Shown piece by piece: positions 13,913 to 24,592 of a stretch of DNA of 64,000 nt. How positions within the stretch are numbered: position 1 is the stretch's first letter; every line of letters starts with the position of its first letter. The notes under the pieces were generated by a model. That model was not told the DNA's origin and made no database searches. It saw only the letters and a list, made by a program, of their open reading frames with translations. The stretch spans positions 1 through 64,000 of the forward strand of contig JADZBS010000003.1 of assembly GCA_020851975.1 (NCBI GenBank), in the 5' to 3' direction. A program made the position numbers and the translations under genes. The DNA comes from Gammaproteobacteria bacterium (GTDB lineage Bacteria > Pseudomonadota > Gammaproteobacteria > Steroidobacterales > GCA-2729495).

Positions 13913-14305
13913 TCAGCGGGCCTCGGCGGGCTGCGTAGTATCCCAATCCCGAAAGCAGTTCCGCAAGGCATCCTGAAGAATCAGCAGGCTGCCGAGCTTT
14001 TCCGCCGGAACGCCGAGCTCGGCCATCAGCGCTTCCGGCGCGAACGCCGCGAGCCCCGCCACGGGACCGGGCGCCAGGAGTTCCGTGGCACGACTGCAGG
14101 CAGCGATGAGGTGGGGGCAGCCGAAGGCGCGGAAAGCGAGCCGCAGGACCTGGCTTTCACGCACCGCCGCCTCGATCGTGACCTGCGCACCGGCCGCGAC
14201 GCTGCCGGCCGCGCCCCGACAGAGGCATTCACCGGGGCGCGGTTCGAGCGGCCCGAGGTTCGCAGGCTCGGAAAAGTGCCGGCGGACGACCTGGGAGTAG
14301 TCCAT
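13913..14305 (-). CDS. Degenerate IscU-like (NifU_N) scaffold protein
   Basis: A 130-residue protein related to the Fe-S scaffold IscU, directly downstream (10 nt) of a cysteine desulfurase. The three ligand positions can be recognised: Cys27/Cys29 (GECLCRG), Cys63 (FGCPHL) and Cys117 (RNCFRD). However, the Asp of the IscU CGD motif is missing and the LPPVK HscA-binding motif before the last Cys is absent. The hscBA chaperone genes are also absent from this locus. It may be a sulfur- or iron-carrying remnant with a changed partner. ATG 14305 gives a family-like start ([11 protein letters not shown], compare MAYSxxVxDH). Confidence 0.75.
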   Translation of the reverse strand: MDYSQVVRRHFSEPANLGPLEPRPGECLCRGAAGSVAAGAQVTIEAAVRESQVLRLAFRAFGCPHLIAACSRATELLAPGPVAGLAAFAPEALMAELGVPAEKLGSLLILQDALRNCFRDWDTTQPAEAR

Positions 14306-14315
14306 GGCGGGCCGG

Positions 14316-15473
14316 TCAGGCGGCTGCCGGAGCGATGCGGCGCAGGTGGGCGACGCCGGCGACGAAGGCCGCCGCCGCCGCATCGATGTCGGCGGCAGTC
14401 GTGGCGCGACCGACGCTGAAGCGGATCGAGGCCTGCGCGAGCGCATCGCTGCGACCGAGCCGGCGCAGCACCGCGGAGGGTTCGCCGCTCGCCGCGCCGC
14501 AGGCCGCACCGCTCGATACGGCCAGCGCCTCGAGCGCCAGCAGCAGGCTCTCGCCCTCCACGCCCTCGACGCTGACGTTGAGGATGTGACAGGCCCGTCG
14601 CGCCCGGTGGCCATTCAGGAGCACCCCGGGCACGCGCGCGATGGCCGCCCACAACGCCTCGCGCAGAGCGCTCTGCGCGCGACGATCGGCATCGAGGCGT
14701 GCGCCGGCGAGCTCAGCCGCGAGCCCGAGGCCGACCAGCTGGTGCGTGGCGAGCGTGCCGGGCCGCAGGCCGCGTTCCTGCCCGCCGCCATGCAGGAGCG
14801 GCTCGACCCGGCGCAGCGTGCGGCCGTTCACGAAGAGTGCTCCGGCGCCCTTCGGCCCGTAGAACTTGTGCCCGGAGATCGACAGCAGGTCGATCTGCTG
14901 GGCCCCCACGTCGAGCGGCTCACGACCGGCCGCCTGCACGGCATCGACGTGGAACAGCACGCCGCGGGCCCGGCAGACGGCGCCGATCGCCGCCACGTCC
15001 TGCACCACGCCGGTCTCGTTGTTGACAGCCATGATCGACACCAGCGTGGTGTCGGGACGCAGGGCTGCAGCCACCTGCTGCGCATCGAGGAGTCCATCGC
15101 CGTCCGGGTCGAGCCAGGTGACCGCGAAGCCCTCGCGCTCGAGCTGGCGGCAGGCGCCGACGACGGAGGCATGCTCCGTGCTGCTGGTGACGACGTGGCG
15201 CCCGCGGCTGGCGCGAAAGCGCGCGGCACCCAGGACCGCCAGGTTGTTGGCCTCGGTGGCGCCCGAGGTCCAGAGGATCTCGGCCGGTCGCGCCCCGATG
15301 AGCGCCGCGACCTGGGCCCGGGCAGCCTCGATGCGCGCCGCCGCCGCCCGCCCGGGTGCGTGGACCGCCGACGGGTTCCCCTGCAGTTCGGGGTCGGCGA
15401 GCGCGGCCGCCATGACGGCGGCCACCGCCGGGTCCACGGGTGTGGAGGCCGCGTAATCGAGGTAGAGCGTCAT
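14316..15473 (-). CDS. Cysteine desulfurase, IscS/NifS family
   Basis: PLP enzyme that removes sulfur from cysteine for Fe-S clusters or tRNA thiolation. It is 385 residues from ATG 15473 (MTLYLDYAASTPVDP), overlapping the trmJ stop by 4 nt. The PLP Lys203 lies in SGHKFYGPKG, the cofactor-stacking His is in STEHAS (His101), and the catalytic Cys325 is in SSGAACGAAS, where IscS has SSGSACTSAS. This is a group I enzyme. With no iscR, iscA, hscBA or fdx beside it, a general Fe-S role is less certain than in other gammaproteobacteria, and service to tRNA thiolation is possible. Confidence 0.9.
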   Translation of the reverse strand: MTLYLDYAASTPVDPAVAAVMAAALADPELQGNPSAVHAPGRAAAARIEAARAQVAALIGARPAEILWTSGATEANNLAVLGAARFRASRGRHVVTSSTEHASVVGACRQLEREGFAVTWLDPDGDGLLDAQQVAAALRPDTTLVSIMAVNNETGVVQDVAAIGAVCRARGVLFHVDAVQAAGREPLDVGAQQIDLLSISGHKFYGPKGAGALFVNGRTLRRVEPLLHGGGQERGLRPGTLATHQLVGLGLAAELAGARLDADRRAQSALREALWAAIARVPGVLLNGHRARRACHILNVSVEGVEGESLLLALEALAVSSGAACGAASGEPSAVLRRLGRSDALAQASIRFSVGRATTAADIDAAAAAFVAGVAHLRRIAPAAA

Positions 15474-16222
15474 GGTGCGTCGTTGGGTCGCCCATCCCAG
15501 GCGCGCTCGCCGGAACCCGGCGCCAGCGCAGCGAGGACACCGCGCAGGATGTTGAGTTCGTTGCGATCGAGCCGGGTGCGATTGAACAGCCGGCGCAGCC
15601 GGCGCATCAGGTTGCGGGGATTGGCGGAGTCGAGGAATCCGCTCGCCAGCAGCACGCGCTCCAGGTGCTCGTAGAAGAGCTCCATGTCCTGCACCGTGGC
15701 CGGCGGGGCCTCCGGCGGCGGCGTATCGAGCCCTGGTTCCTGCGCAGCTCGCAGCTCCCAGGCGATGACCTGCACGGCGGCAGCGAGGTTGAGCGAGCTG
15801 TAGCCGGGGTGCGCCGGGATGTGGACCAGCGCATGGCAGAGGTCGAGCTCGGCGTTGCTGAGCCCGGAACGCTCCGTGCCGAACACGATCGCCACGGGTC
15901 CCGTGACGCTCGCCTCGAGCACCTGGCGCGCGCAGTCGCGCGGGTGCAGCTCGGCAATGCCAAGGCGCCGGTGCCGCGCGCTGGCGCCGATGACCAGTCC
16001 GCAATCGGCCACCGCGCCGGCGAGGTCCTGGTACACGCTGGCCGCCTCCAGCACGTCGAGGGCGCCGGAGGCGCGTGCCCGGGCCTCAGGGTCCTGGCAG
16101 GTCGCAGGGTTGACCAGCACGAGCCGCTCGAATCCCATGGTCTTGATGGCCCGCGCCGCAGCGCCGACGTTACCCGGATGGGTCGGCTCGAACAGCACGA
16201 AGCGGACGGCGGCGGGATTCAT
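15470..16222 (-). CDS. trmJ: tRNA (cytidine/uridine-2'-O-)-methyltransferase TrmJ
   Basis: SpoU-class (SPOUT, knotted fold) methyltransferase for 2'-O-methylation of position 32 of tRNAs, 250 residues from ATG 16222. N-terminal VLFEPTHPGNVGAAARAIKTMG, the middle FGTERSGLSN and the late PGYSSLNLAAAVQ are the three SPOUT motifs. The C-terminal extension (about residues 170-250) is characteristic of TrmJ. It diverges from suhB over 141 bp and is translationally coupled to the desulfurase downstream. In relatives cysE and iscR normally lie between trmJ and iscS; neither is here. Confidence 0.93.
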   Translation of the reverse strand: MNPAAVRFVLFEPTHPGNVGAAARAIKTMGFERLVLVNPATCQDPEARARASGALDVLEAASVYQDLAGAVADCGLVIGASARHRRLGIAELHPRDCARQVLEASVTGPVAIVFGTERSGLSNAELDLCHALVHIPAHPGYSSLNLAAAVQVIAWELRAAQEPGLDTPPPEAPPATVQDMELFYEHLERVLLASGFLDSANPRNLMRRLRRLFNRTRLDRNELNILRGVLAALAPGSGERAWDGRPNDAP

Positions 16223-16254
16223 CGAAGCTCGCGGCAAGGACAGCGGGGCCGCGT

Positions 16255-16260
16255 ATTCTA
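16255..16260 (-). promoter_or_regulatory. -10 box for trmJ
   Basis: TAGAAT on the minus strand, 32 bp before the trmJ start. It belongs to a recurrent TANAAT type seen before several genes in this window; it diverges from the suhB -10. Confidence 0.4.
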
Positions 16261-16316
16261 GCCCGCCGGCCACACCGGGCGCGCCCACCACCGTGGCCGC
16301 GGCGGCGGTAGCGCCT

Positions 16317-16328
16317 TAGAATGGCGCC
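16317..16328 (+). promoter_or_regulatory. TAGAAT -10 box with GGCGCC discriminator before suhB
   Basis: TAGAATGGCGCC, 35 bp before the suhB start. The same TANAAT-GGCGCC string occurs before the Nudix gene and tesB, which supports a promoter function for all three. Confidence 0.45.
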
Positions 16329-16363
16329 CCTCGCCGCAACCCGCGCCACCGGCGCCCAGCACC

Positions 16364-17146
16364 ATGCAGGCTCTACTGAACACCGCCGTCAAGGCGGCGC
16401 GCAAGGGCGGAGACACCGCGCTGCGCTACCTCAACCGGGTCGCCGACCTCGACGTGCGCAGCAAGGCGCGCAACGAGTTCGTGAGCCAGGTGGACCACGC
16501 CGCCGAGGCGGCGATCATCGAGAGCATCCGCGAACGCTACCCGCATCACGGCTTCCTCGCCGAGGAAAGCGGCACGCACCCGGGCAACGAGTACCTGTGG
16601 ATCGTCGATCCGCTCGACGGCACGACCAACTTCCTGCACGGCTTTCCGGTGTTCTCCGTCTCGCTCGCCCTCCAGGTGCGCGGCCAGCTCGAGGTCGGGG
16701 TCGTCTACGATCCGTGCCGGCAGGAACTGTTCACGGCCACGCGCGGCGGCGGCGCGCAGCTCGACGGCCGGCGCATCCGTGTCAGCGCCCGCCCGGGCCT
16801 CGACGGCGCGCTGATCGGCACGGGCTTCCCGTTCCGCAGCAACGATGAATGGCTGCCGAAATACCTGGCGATGCTGCAGGCCGTGATGGAGGCCACCGCC
16901 GGGGTACGCCGGCCGGGTTCGGCGGCTCTCGACCTCTGCTACGTGGCTGCCGGCAGGCTCGACGGCTTCTGGGAGTTCGGCCTGCACGCCTGGGACATTG
17001 CCGCCGGCGTGCTCATGATCCGCGAGGCCGGCGGCATGGTGGCGAGCCTGACGCCGGGAGGCGAGGTACTCGACACCGGCAACGTGATCGCCGGCGCCCC
17101 GAAGGTACACGAGGCGCTGCGCGCCCTGCTCGCACCGCACCTCTGA
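16364..17146 (+). CDS. suhB: Inositol-1-monophosphatase family protein SuhB
   Basis: Mg-dependent phosphatase and, in E. coli, an rRNA transcription antitermination factor. It has 260 residues. All metal ligands are intact: LAEESG (Glu), DPLDGTTNF (both Asp) and WDIAAG (Asp), followed by EAGG. This makes it a useful contrast to the broken homologue at 33086-33949. It is divergent from trmJ and convergent with secF, which is the conserved gammaproteobacterial context for suhB. Confidence 0.94.
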   Translation: MQALLNTAVKAARKGGDTALRYLNRVADLDVRSKARNEFVSQVDHAAEAAIIESIRERYPHHGFLAEESGTHPGNEYLWIVDPLDGTTNFLHGFPVFSVSLALQVRGQLEVGVVYDPCRQELFTATRGGGAQLDGRRIRVSARPGLDGALIGTGFPFRSNDEWLPKYLAMLQAVMEATAGVRRPGSAALDLCYVAAGRLDGFWEFGLHAWDIAAGVLMIREAGGMVASLTPGGEVLDTGNVIAGAPKVHEALRALLAPHL

Positions 17147-17161
17147 GGCTGCTCGGCCTCA
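17144..17161. terminator. Small hairpin between suhB and secF ends
   Basis: TGAGGC and GCCTCA arms flank a 6-nt loop over the convergent stop codons of suhB and secF. No T-run follows, so terminator function is uncertain. Confidence 0.35.
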
Positions 17162-18103
17162 AGGCATCTCGTCGGCGGGCCCGGCCTTCTTCTGGGGCAC
17201 CAGGTCGGCGGGCTTGACGTCGAGGAAGTAGGCAATGGCACTCGCGACGTACACGGAGGAGTAGCTCCCGAACACGATCCCGATCGCCAGCGCCAGCGAG
17301 AAGCCCCGCAAGGCCTCGCCACCGAAGGCGAGCAAGGCGATCACGACGAGCAGCGTCACGCCGCTGGTGATGACCGTGCGGCTCAGGGTCACGTTGATCG
17401 CGTGATCGATCATCTCCACGGGAGTCGCGCCGCGCACCACGCGGAAGTCGTCGCGAATCCGGTCGAACACCACGACGGTGTCGTTGAGCGAGTAGCCGAC
17501 CAGGGCGAGCACGGCGGCGACCACGGAGAGGTCGAACGGAATCCAGAAGATCGAGAACAGGCCGACCGTGACCACGGCGTCGTGGAACGTGGCGAGCACC
17601 GCGCCGACCGCGAACTTCCACTGGAAACGGAGGAGCACGTAGACCAGGATCAGCGCCAGCGCCGCCAGGACCGACAGCGTGCCCATCTCCGTCAGGTCCC
17701 GACCGACCTGCGGGCCGACGAATTCCACGCGACGCAGGTCGACCGCCGTGCCGTCCTGGCGCAGCGCTGCGAGGATGGCCTGACCGAGCTTGCCGCCGGC
17801 ATCGCCCGTGGCACTATCTTCGACTGGCGGCAGGCGGATCATCACGTCACGCGTGCTGCCGACGTTCTGCACCTGCGCATCCGGGAAGCCGGCGGCGTCG
17901 AGCTGCTTGCGGATGGCGCCGAGATCAGCCGTCTGCGGGTAGCCGACCTCGAGCAGCACGCCGCCCGTGAAGTCGATGCCGAAGTTCAGGCCGCGGAACA
18001 GGATGGAACCGAGGCAGATCACCATCAGCACGCCCGACACCGTGGAGACCACCCGCGCATGGCTCATGAACGGGATGCGGAGCACTTTCGGAAACAGGTT
18101 CAT
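17159..18103 (-). CDS. secF: Protein translocase subunit SecF
   Basis: Inner-membrane RND-type partner of SecD that uses the proton gradient to drive late protein export. It is 314 residues with six transmembrane helices: one N-terminal (MVICLGSILFRGLNFGIDFTGG follows it), then a periplasmic domain, then five helices from about residue 130. The FGIDFTGG and SLNDTVVVFDRIR motifs are typical. It starts 9 nt after secD stops and forms the yajC-secD-secF operon. Confidence 0.96.
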   Translation of the reverse strand: MNLFPKVLRIPFMSHARVVSTVSGVLMVICLGSILFRGLNFGIDFTGGVLLEVGYPQTADLGAIRKQLDAAGFPDAQVQNVGSTRDVMIRLPPVEDSATGDAGGKLGQAILAALRQDGTAVDLRRVEFVGPQVGRDLTEMGTLSVLAALALILVYVLLRFQWKFAVGAVLATFHDAVVTVGLFSIFWIPFDLSVVAAVLALVGYSLNDTVVVFDRIRDDFRVVRGATPVEMIDHAINVTLSRTVITSGVTLLVVIALLAFGGEALRGFSLALAIGIVFGSYSSVYVASAIAYFLDVKPADLVPQKKAGPADEMP

Positions 18104-18112
18104 GGCCGTTCC

Positions 18113-19957
18113 TCAGACGGGCACGCTGGTGAGCCGGCGACCGCCCCAGATGGCGTTGACGAGACAGCGGCTCACGACCACGGCGGTGAACATCGAGGTC
18201 AGGATGCCGAGGCAGAGGACGACGGCGAAACCCTTGATCGGACCGGTGCCGAACGCGAACAGCACCAGGCCGGCAATGAGCGTGGTGATGTTCGCGTCGG
18301 CGATGGTGGCGAAGGCCTTCTCGTAACCCGCGTGGATGCTCGCCTGCGGTGAGTTGCCGTTACGCAGTTCCTCGCGGATGCGTTCGTTGATGAGCACGTT
18401 GGCGTCGACCGCCATGCCGAGCGTGAGGACGACGCCTGCGATGCCGGGCAGCGTCAGCGAAGCCTGCAGCAGCGACAGCAGCGCCCCCAGCAGGATCAGG
18501 TTCGCGAGCAACGCAACGTCGGCCACCAGGCCGAATGCCTTGTAGTACACGGCCATGAAGATGGCCACCAGCGCGAGCCCGAGCAGCAGCGCACGGTAAC
18601 CCCTGTCGATGTTGTCCGGGCCGAGACTCGGGCCGATGGTGCGCTCCTCCCCCTTGTAGATCGGTGCGGCGAGCGAGCCCGCCCGCAACAGCAGCGCCAG
18701 GTCGCGTGCCTCGTTGGCCTCCAGGCCGGTCACCTGGAAGTTGCTGGAAAAGACGCCGCGGATGGTGGCCACGTTGATGACCTCCTTCTCCTCGCGCGTC
18801 ACGTCGACCATCTGCCCGTCGCGCTCGACGCGCTCGCGCTTCGGCTCGACGAACACCCCCGCCATCGGCTTGTTGAGGTTGGCCTTGGTCGCTTCCAGCA
18901 TGTCACGGCCGCCCTTGGCATCGAGACGCACCGACACCGCCGGCATGCCCTGGTCGAAGGTCTGGGCCGCATCGACCAGCTGGTCGCCGGTGACGATGGT
19001 GCGACGGCGCAGCAGCACCGGGGCGCCGGTGCGCTCCTTGTAGAGCTCGCAGCCGACCGGCGCGCGCCCGCGCTGCTGGGCCTCCAGCGGGTTCTCGCCG
19101 GCGCAGACCAGGCGAAATTCGAGCGTGGCGGTTGCACCGAGCACGCGCTCGGCCTGCGCCGGGTCCTGGACCCCCGGCAATTGCACGACGATGCGGTCGA
19201 CGCCCTGGCGCTGCACCACCGGCTCGGAAACGCCGAGTTCGTTGACGCGGTTGCGCAACGTCACCGTGTTCTGCTCGATGGCGAAATTCTGCCGCTCGAC
19301 GATCATCGGCTCGGTCATGCGCACCGTGAATACGACGCCCGCACCGGCGTCGCTGCGGTCGATGTCGAGGTTGGGATCGGCTTCGCGCAACAGCTTCGCA
19401 GCCGCATCGGCATCGGCCGCGTCCGTGATCTCGACCCACACCGTCCGGCCCTCGACACGCACGTTGCGGCGGATGCGCGCATCGCGCAGGGTCTTGCTGA
19501 AATCGGCCGCGTAGCGATCCAGCCGCTGGGCGATGGCCCTGTCCATGTCGACCTGGAACAGGAAGTGCACGCCACCCCGCAGGTCGAGTCCGAGGCTCAT
19601 GGGTTTGAGGCCCAGCGCAGTCAGCCAGCCGGGCGTGCGCGGTGCCATCGTGAGGGCCACCACGTAGTCCTCGCCGAGGGCCTCGCGCGTGCGGTCGGCC
19701 GCCTTGAGCTGCTCATCGACGGTGGCGAAACGCAGCGTGAGCCGGCCGTCGTCGGCACGGGCCGCGGCGAACTTCACCCCGGCGGCGTCGAGCGTGCGCT
19801 GCACCTCCTGCAGTTCCGCATCGCCGAGCTTGCCGCCCTCCTTCACCGAGACCTGCAGCGCCGGTTCCTCGCCGAACAGGTTCGGGAGGGCCACGAGCAG
19901 GCTGCCCGCCATCACCAGCGCGACCAGCGCGTCCTTCCACCAGGGGTTGCGGTTCAT
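18113..19957 (-). CDS. secD: Protein translocase subunit SecD
   Basis: SecD component of the SecDF-YajC holotranslocon, 614 residues, normal for proteobacteria. One N-terminal helix, a large periplasmic region (DLRGGVHFLFQVDMD, and VQLPGVQDPAQAERVLG), then five helices from about residue 450 with the signature GMAVDANVLINERIREELR. The start ATG 19957 is 9 nt downstream of yajC. Confidence 0.97.
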   Translation of the reverse strand: MNRNPWWKDALVALVMAGSLLVALPNLFGEEPALQVSVKEGGKLGDAELQEVQRTLDAAGVKFAAARADDGRLTLRFATVDEQLKAADRTREALGEDYVVALTMAPRTPGWLTALGLKPMSLGLDLRGGVHFLFQVDMDRAIAQRLDRYAADFSKTLRDARIRRNVRVEGRTVWVEITDAADADAAAKLLREADPNLDIDRSDAGAGVVFTVRMTEPMIVERQNFAIEQNTVTLRNRVNELGVSEPVVQRQGVDRIVVQLPGVQDPAQAERVLGATATLEFRLVCAGENPLEAQQRGRAPVGCELYKERTGAPVLLRRRTIVTGDQLVDAAQTFDQGMPAVSVRLDAKGGRDMLEATKANLNKPMAGVFVEPKRERVERDGQMVDVTREEKEVINVATIRGVFSSNFQVTGLEANEARDLALLLRAGSLAAPIYKGEERTIGPSLGPDNIDRGYRALLLGLALVAIFMAVYYKAFGLVADVALLANLILLGALLSLLQASLTLPGIAGVVLTLGMAVDANVLINERIREELRNGNSPQASIHAGYEKAFATIADANITTLIAGLVLFAFGTGPIKGFAVVLCLGILTSMFTAVVVSRCLVNAIWGGRRLTSVPV

Positions 19958-19966
19958 GCGCTGGCT

Positions 19967-20293
19967 TCAGGCGCTCTTGATGGTGCCCTTGGGCAGCACC
20001 GTGCCGATGGTGTGGCGCTGCACCTTGATGCGTACGCCGGCAGCCACTTCGAGCTCGATGAACTGCTCGCCGATCTCGGTGACCTGGCCGAGCACGCCGC
20101 CGGCCGTGACCACCTCGTCGCCGACGGCGAGTTTCGCCACCATCTCCTTGTGTTCCTTCTGCCGCTTGGTCTGCGGGCGGATCAGGAAGAAGTAGAAGAC
20201 GACGAATACCAGCACCAGCGGCAGGATGGAAAACAGCGGGTCAGGCGGTGGTGTGGCGCCCTGCGCGAAGGCGTCCTGGATGAAGAGACCCAT
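19967..20293 (-). CDS. yajC: Sec translocase accessory protein YajC
   Basis: Small single-span membrane protein of the SecDF-YajC complex, 108 residues from ATG 20293, preceded by GAGGA. One transmembrane helix at about residues 22-40 is followed by RPQTKRQKEHKEM, the hallmark of the family, and a compact cytoplasmic domain (VGDEVVTAGGVLGQVTEI). A TAATAAT string overlapping the tgt stop codon could serve as a -10 box, giving it a promoter in addition to read-through from tgt. Confidence 0.95.
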   Translation of the reverse strand: MGLFIQDAFAQGATPPPDPLFSILPLVLVFVVFYFFLIRPQTKRQKEHKEMVAKLAVGDEVVTAGGVLGQVTEIGEQFIELEVAAGVRIKVQRHTIGTVLPKGTIKSA

Positions 20294-20331
20294 GGTGTCC
20301 TCGGGGATCCTGGAAAAACGGCGGCGTATTA

Positions 20332-22520
<2,189 letters not shown>

Positions 22521-22528
22521 GGGCGCGG

Positions 22529-22534
22529 ATTGTA
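22529..22534 (-). promoter_or_regulatory. -10 box immediately upstream of queA (near-leaderless)
   Basis: TACAAT on the minus strand followed by 8 nt and the GTG start. Initiation 6-8 nt after a -10 would place +1 at or within 2 nt of the start codon. No -35 match is visible. Confidence 0.45.
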
Positions 22535-22548
22535 CCTGCGCGCCCGCG

Positions 22549-22577
22549 TGGCGCTCCCCGGATGCCGCGTGTATCCT
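22549..22577 (+). promoter_or_regulatory. Candidate promoter of tRNA-Leu
   Basis: A weak -35 (TGGCGC) is 17 bp upstream of TATCCT, followed by a GC-rich discriminator and then the tRNA 14 bp later. GC-rich discriminators are typical of stringently controlled stable-RNA promoters. Confidence 0.3.
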
Positions 22578-22591
22578 GACGCCCCACGCGC

Positions 22592-22678
22592 GCCGGGATG
22601 GCGGAATTGGTAGACGCGGCGGACTCAAAATCCGTTGGTGGCGACACCGTGTGGGTTCAAGTCCCTCTCCCGGCACCA
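22592..22678 (+). tRNA. tRNA-Leu (anticodon CAA), reads UUG
   Basis: An 87-nt class II tRNA. Acceptor arms GCCGGGA (22592-22598) and TCCCGGC (22668-22674) pair perfectly, discriminator A and encoded CCA follow. The anticodon loop CTCAAAA gives CAA at 22626-22628. A long variable arm (GGTGGCGACACC) and the T-loop GGGTTCAAGTCCC are present. It lies divergently next to queA. Confidence 0.97.
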
Positions 22679-22713
22679 GGCGCACCGGGCCCGCCGACCC
22701 AACCGTTCCCCAC

Positions 22714-22725
22714 TACAATGGCGCC
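22714..22725 (+). promoter_or_regulatory. TACAAT -10 box with GGCGCC discriminator before the Nudix gene
   Basis: TACAATGGCGCC, 32 bp before the Nudix start and 36 bp after the tRNA CCA end. Same string as before tesB. Confidence 0.45.
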
Positions 22726-22745
22726 TGGAGACACCCTGGCCCGCC

Positions 22746-23288
22746 ATGAACTTCTGCAGTCACTGCGGCAAGCCCGTTGCGCTGGAGGTGCCGCCGGGGG
22801 ACAACCGCCCGCGGTACCTGTGCCGCAGCTGCGGCCACGTGCACTACGAGAACCCCCGCATCGTGGTCGGCTGTGTCGTCGAACACGCCGGTGCCATCCT
22901 GCTCTGCCGCCGCGCCATCGAGCCTCGCTACGGCTTCTGGACGGTGCCGGCCGGCTTCATGGAACTCGGCGAGACACTCGGCGAGGCCGCCGCCCGCGAG
23001 ACCTGGGAGGAAGCCGAGGCGCAGGTCGACCTCGGTGCGATGTTTGCCGTCGTCGATGTCGTCCAGGCACGCCAGGTGCACGTGTTCTTCGACGGTGTCC
23101 TGCGCCAGGGGACCTTCGGCGCCGGTGAGGAGACGCTGGAGAGCCGCCTGTTTGCGCCGCCCGACATACCGTGGTCCGAGATCGCGTTCCCGAGCGTCAC
23201 CATCGCGCTCGATCAGTACCTGCGCAACCCGCGCCGCGCCGACGGCCCGGTGCACCTGGCAAGCGTCCCGCGGGTGCGGCTCGCCTGA
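22746..23288 (+). CDS. Zinc-ribbon Nudix hydrolase
   Basis: A 180-residue Nudix pyrophosphohydrolase with an N-terminal zinc ribbon (two CxxC pairs: CSHC near residue 4 and CRSC near residue 27). The Nudix box starts at GFMELGE and reads REtwEE, matching Gx5Ex7REuxEE, although the later Gly of the box is replaced. The ribbon-plus-Nudix layout is shared with NudC-like and related NADH/ADP-ribose hydrolases, so a nucleotide-sugar or dinucleotide substrate is likely, but I cannot assign it. ATG 22746 puts the ribbon at the N-terminus; longer in-frame starts would run into the tRNA. Confidence 0.85.
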   Translation: MNFCSHCGKPVALEVPPGDNRPRYLCRSCGHVHYENPRIVVGCVVEHAGAILLCRRAIEPRYGFWTVPAGFMELGETLGEAAARETWEEAEAQVDLGAMFAVVDVVQARQVHVFFDGVLRQGTFGAGEETLESRLFAPPDIPWSEIAFPSVTIALDQYLRNPRRADGPVHLASVPRVRLA

Positions 23289-23339
23289 CGGTGCGCGCGG
23301 CGAATCGTCGCAGCGGCTGGTCAGGTCGGGAAATAACGA

Positions 23340-23367
23340 TTGATTTTCGGCGTGGAATGCCTACATT
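23340..23367 (+). promoter_or_regulatory. fdxA promoter
   Basis: TTGATT, a 16-bp spacer and TACATT, ending 50 bp before the fdxA start. Both hexamers match the sigma-70 consensus at four positions. Confidence 0.5.
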
Positions 23368-23417
23368 AGCGCGGCCCGCCGGGCGCCGGCCCGCGGCGCC
23401 GTGACCAGGAGATCCGC

Positions 23418-23741
23418 ATGACGTTCGTCGTCACCGAAAAATGCATCCGGTGCAAGTACATGGACTGCGTGGAGGTGTGTCCCGTGGACTGCTTCCACGA
23501 GGGTCCCAACATGCTGGTCATCGACCCGGACGAGTGCATCGACTGCACCCTGTGCGAGCCGGAGTGCCCGGTGGAAGCGATCATGTCCGAGGACGAAGTG
23601 CCGGCCGCGCAGGAGCAGTTCAAGCAGCTCAACGCGGAGCTGGCGAAGAAGTGGCCGGTGATCACGGCCGCCGGTACGCCGCCGGCCGACGCCGACGAGT
23701 GGGCGAAGGTCGAGGGAAAGCTCGAGCACCTGAAGCGCTGA
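23418..23741 (+). CDS. fdxA: Seven-iron ferredoxin FdxA
   Basis: A 107-residue electron carrier with one [3Fe-4S] and one [4Fe-4S] cluster. The N-terminal ligands [17 protein letters not shown] and the second set [15 protein letters not shown] are intact, and the C-terminal extension (about residues 65-107) is the standard FdxA tail. AGGAGA precedes the ATG. It is monocistronic in appearance, with its own promoter, and converges on dsbC across 16 bp. Confidence 0.96.
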   Translation: MTFVVTEKCIRCKYMDCVEVCPVDCFHEGPNMLVIDPDECIDCTLCEPECPVEAIMSEDEVPAAQEQFKQLNAELAKKWPVITAAGTPPADADEWAKVEGKLEHLKR

Positions 23742-23757
23742 GCCGCCTTCCGGCGAA

Positions 23758-24477
23758 TCAGCCCGTCTGGCCGGTATCGAGGTAGACCGCCAGTTCCCCG
23801 GCCGGCACATAGCCCGGCACCAGTTCACCCGTATCCGTGACGATCGCCGGCGTGCCCTGCACGCCCAGCATGATGCCGAGCGCGTAGTGCTCGTGCACCG
23901 GTGTCGGGCTGCAGACGCGGGTCGTCAGCACTTCACCCCGCTTGGAGCGCGTCAGCGCATCGTTGCGGTCCGCCGAGCACCACACCTGTTCGGCCTTGGT
24001 CCAGCCCTCGGAATCCGGTCCGCCGCGCGGAAACAGCAGATAACGCACGCGGATGCCCTGCGCCAGGTACTGGTCGAGCTCCCGGTGCAGCTTGCGGCAA
24101 TAGCCGCACTCCACGTCGGTGAACACGCTGACGGTGTGCTTCACCTGCTTCGGTGAGAACACGATCATTCTCGCCTCGCCGACGTCGTCGATCGCCGCGA
24201 GTCTCGCGGCGCTGCGTCGCGCCTCCGAGACGTTGGCATCGGTGGTCGCGTCGATGATGTCGCCACGAACCAGGAAACGCCCGTCGGCCGACACGTAGGC
24301 GATCTGCGGCCCGATACGCAGTTCGAACAGGCCCGGGATGGGCGACGGCGTGATCTGTTCGGCACGGACCTCAGGGAAACGCTCGGCGAGGCGCCGCTGG
24401 ATCGCCTCGGCCTCGCCGTCGGCCAGCGCCGCTGTGCTGCAGGTCGCGAGCAGGATCGGCAGGGTGAGCTTGCGCAT
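23758..24477 (-). CDS. dsbC: Thiol:disulfide interchange protein DsbC
   Basis: Periplasmic disulfide isomerase, 239 residues. A signal peptide (residues 1-19, cleaved after ALA) leads to the dimerisation domain and then a thioredoxin-fold domain with active site VECGYC. A second Cys pair (VWCSAD, TTRVCSP) and the cis-Pro motif GTPAIV are present. It follows xerD on the same strand, 115 bp downstream. The xerD-dsbC pairing is conserved across gammaproteobacteria. Confidence 0.94.
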   Translation of the reverse strand: MRKLTLPILLATCSTAALADGEAEAIQRRLAERFPEVRAEQITPSPIPGLFELRIGPQIAYVSADGRFLVRGDIIDATTDANVSEARRSAARLAAIDDVGEARMIVFSPKQVKHTVSVFTDVECGYCRKLHRELDQYLAQGIRVRYLLFPRGGPDSEGWTKAEQVWCSADRNDALTRSKRGEVLTTRVCSPTPVHEHYALGIMLGVQGTPAIVTDTGELVPGYVPAGELAVYLDTGQTG

Positions 24478-24592
24478 GCAGGAAACCCGGGTGGCGCCGG
24501 CACCGTGCCTGGCGCGTTGGATGGTAGCACAGCACGGCGACAGCCCCGCGCAGGCTGCGCCGATGCGAGCTGCGTGGCGGCGGGATGCCGCG

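Noticed and set aside
22521-22685. N-terminal extension of queA to 22685
   Set aside because: It would cross the tRNA-Leu gene on the opposite strand and is not conserved in QueA.
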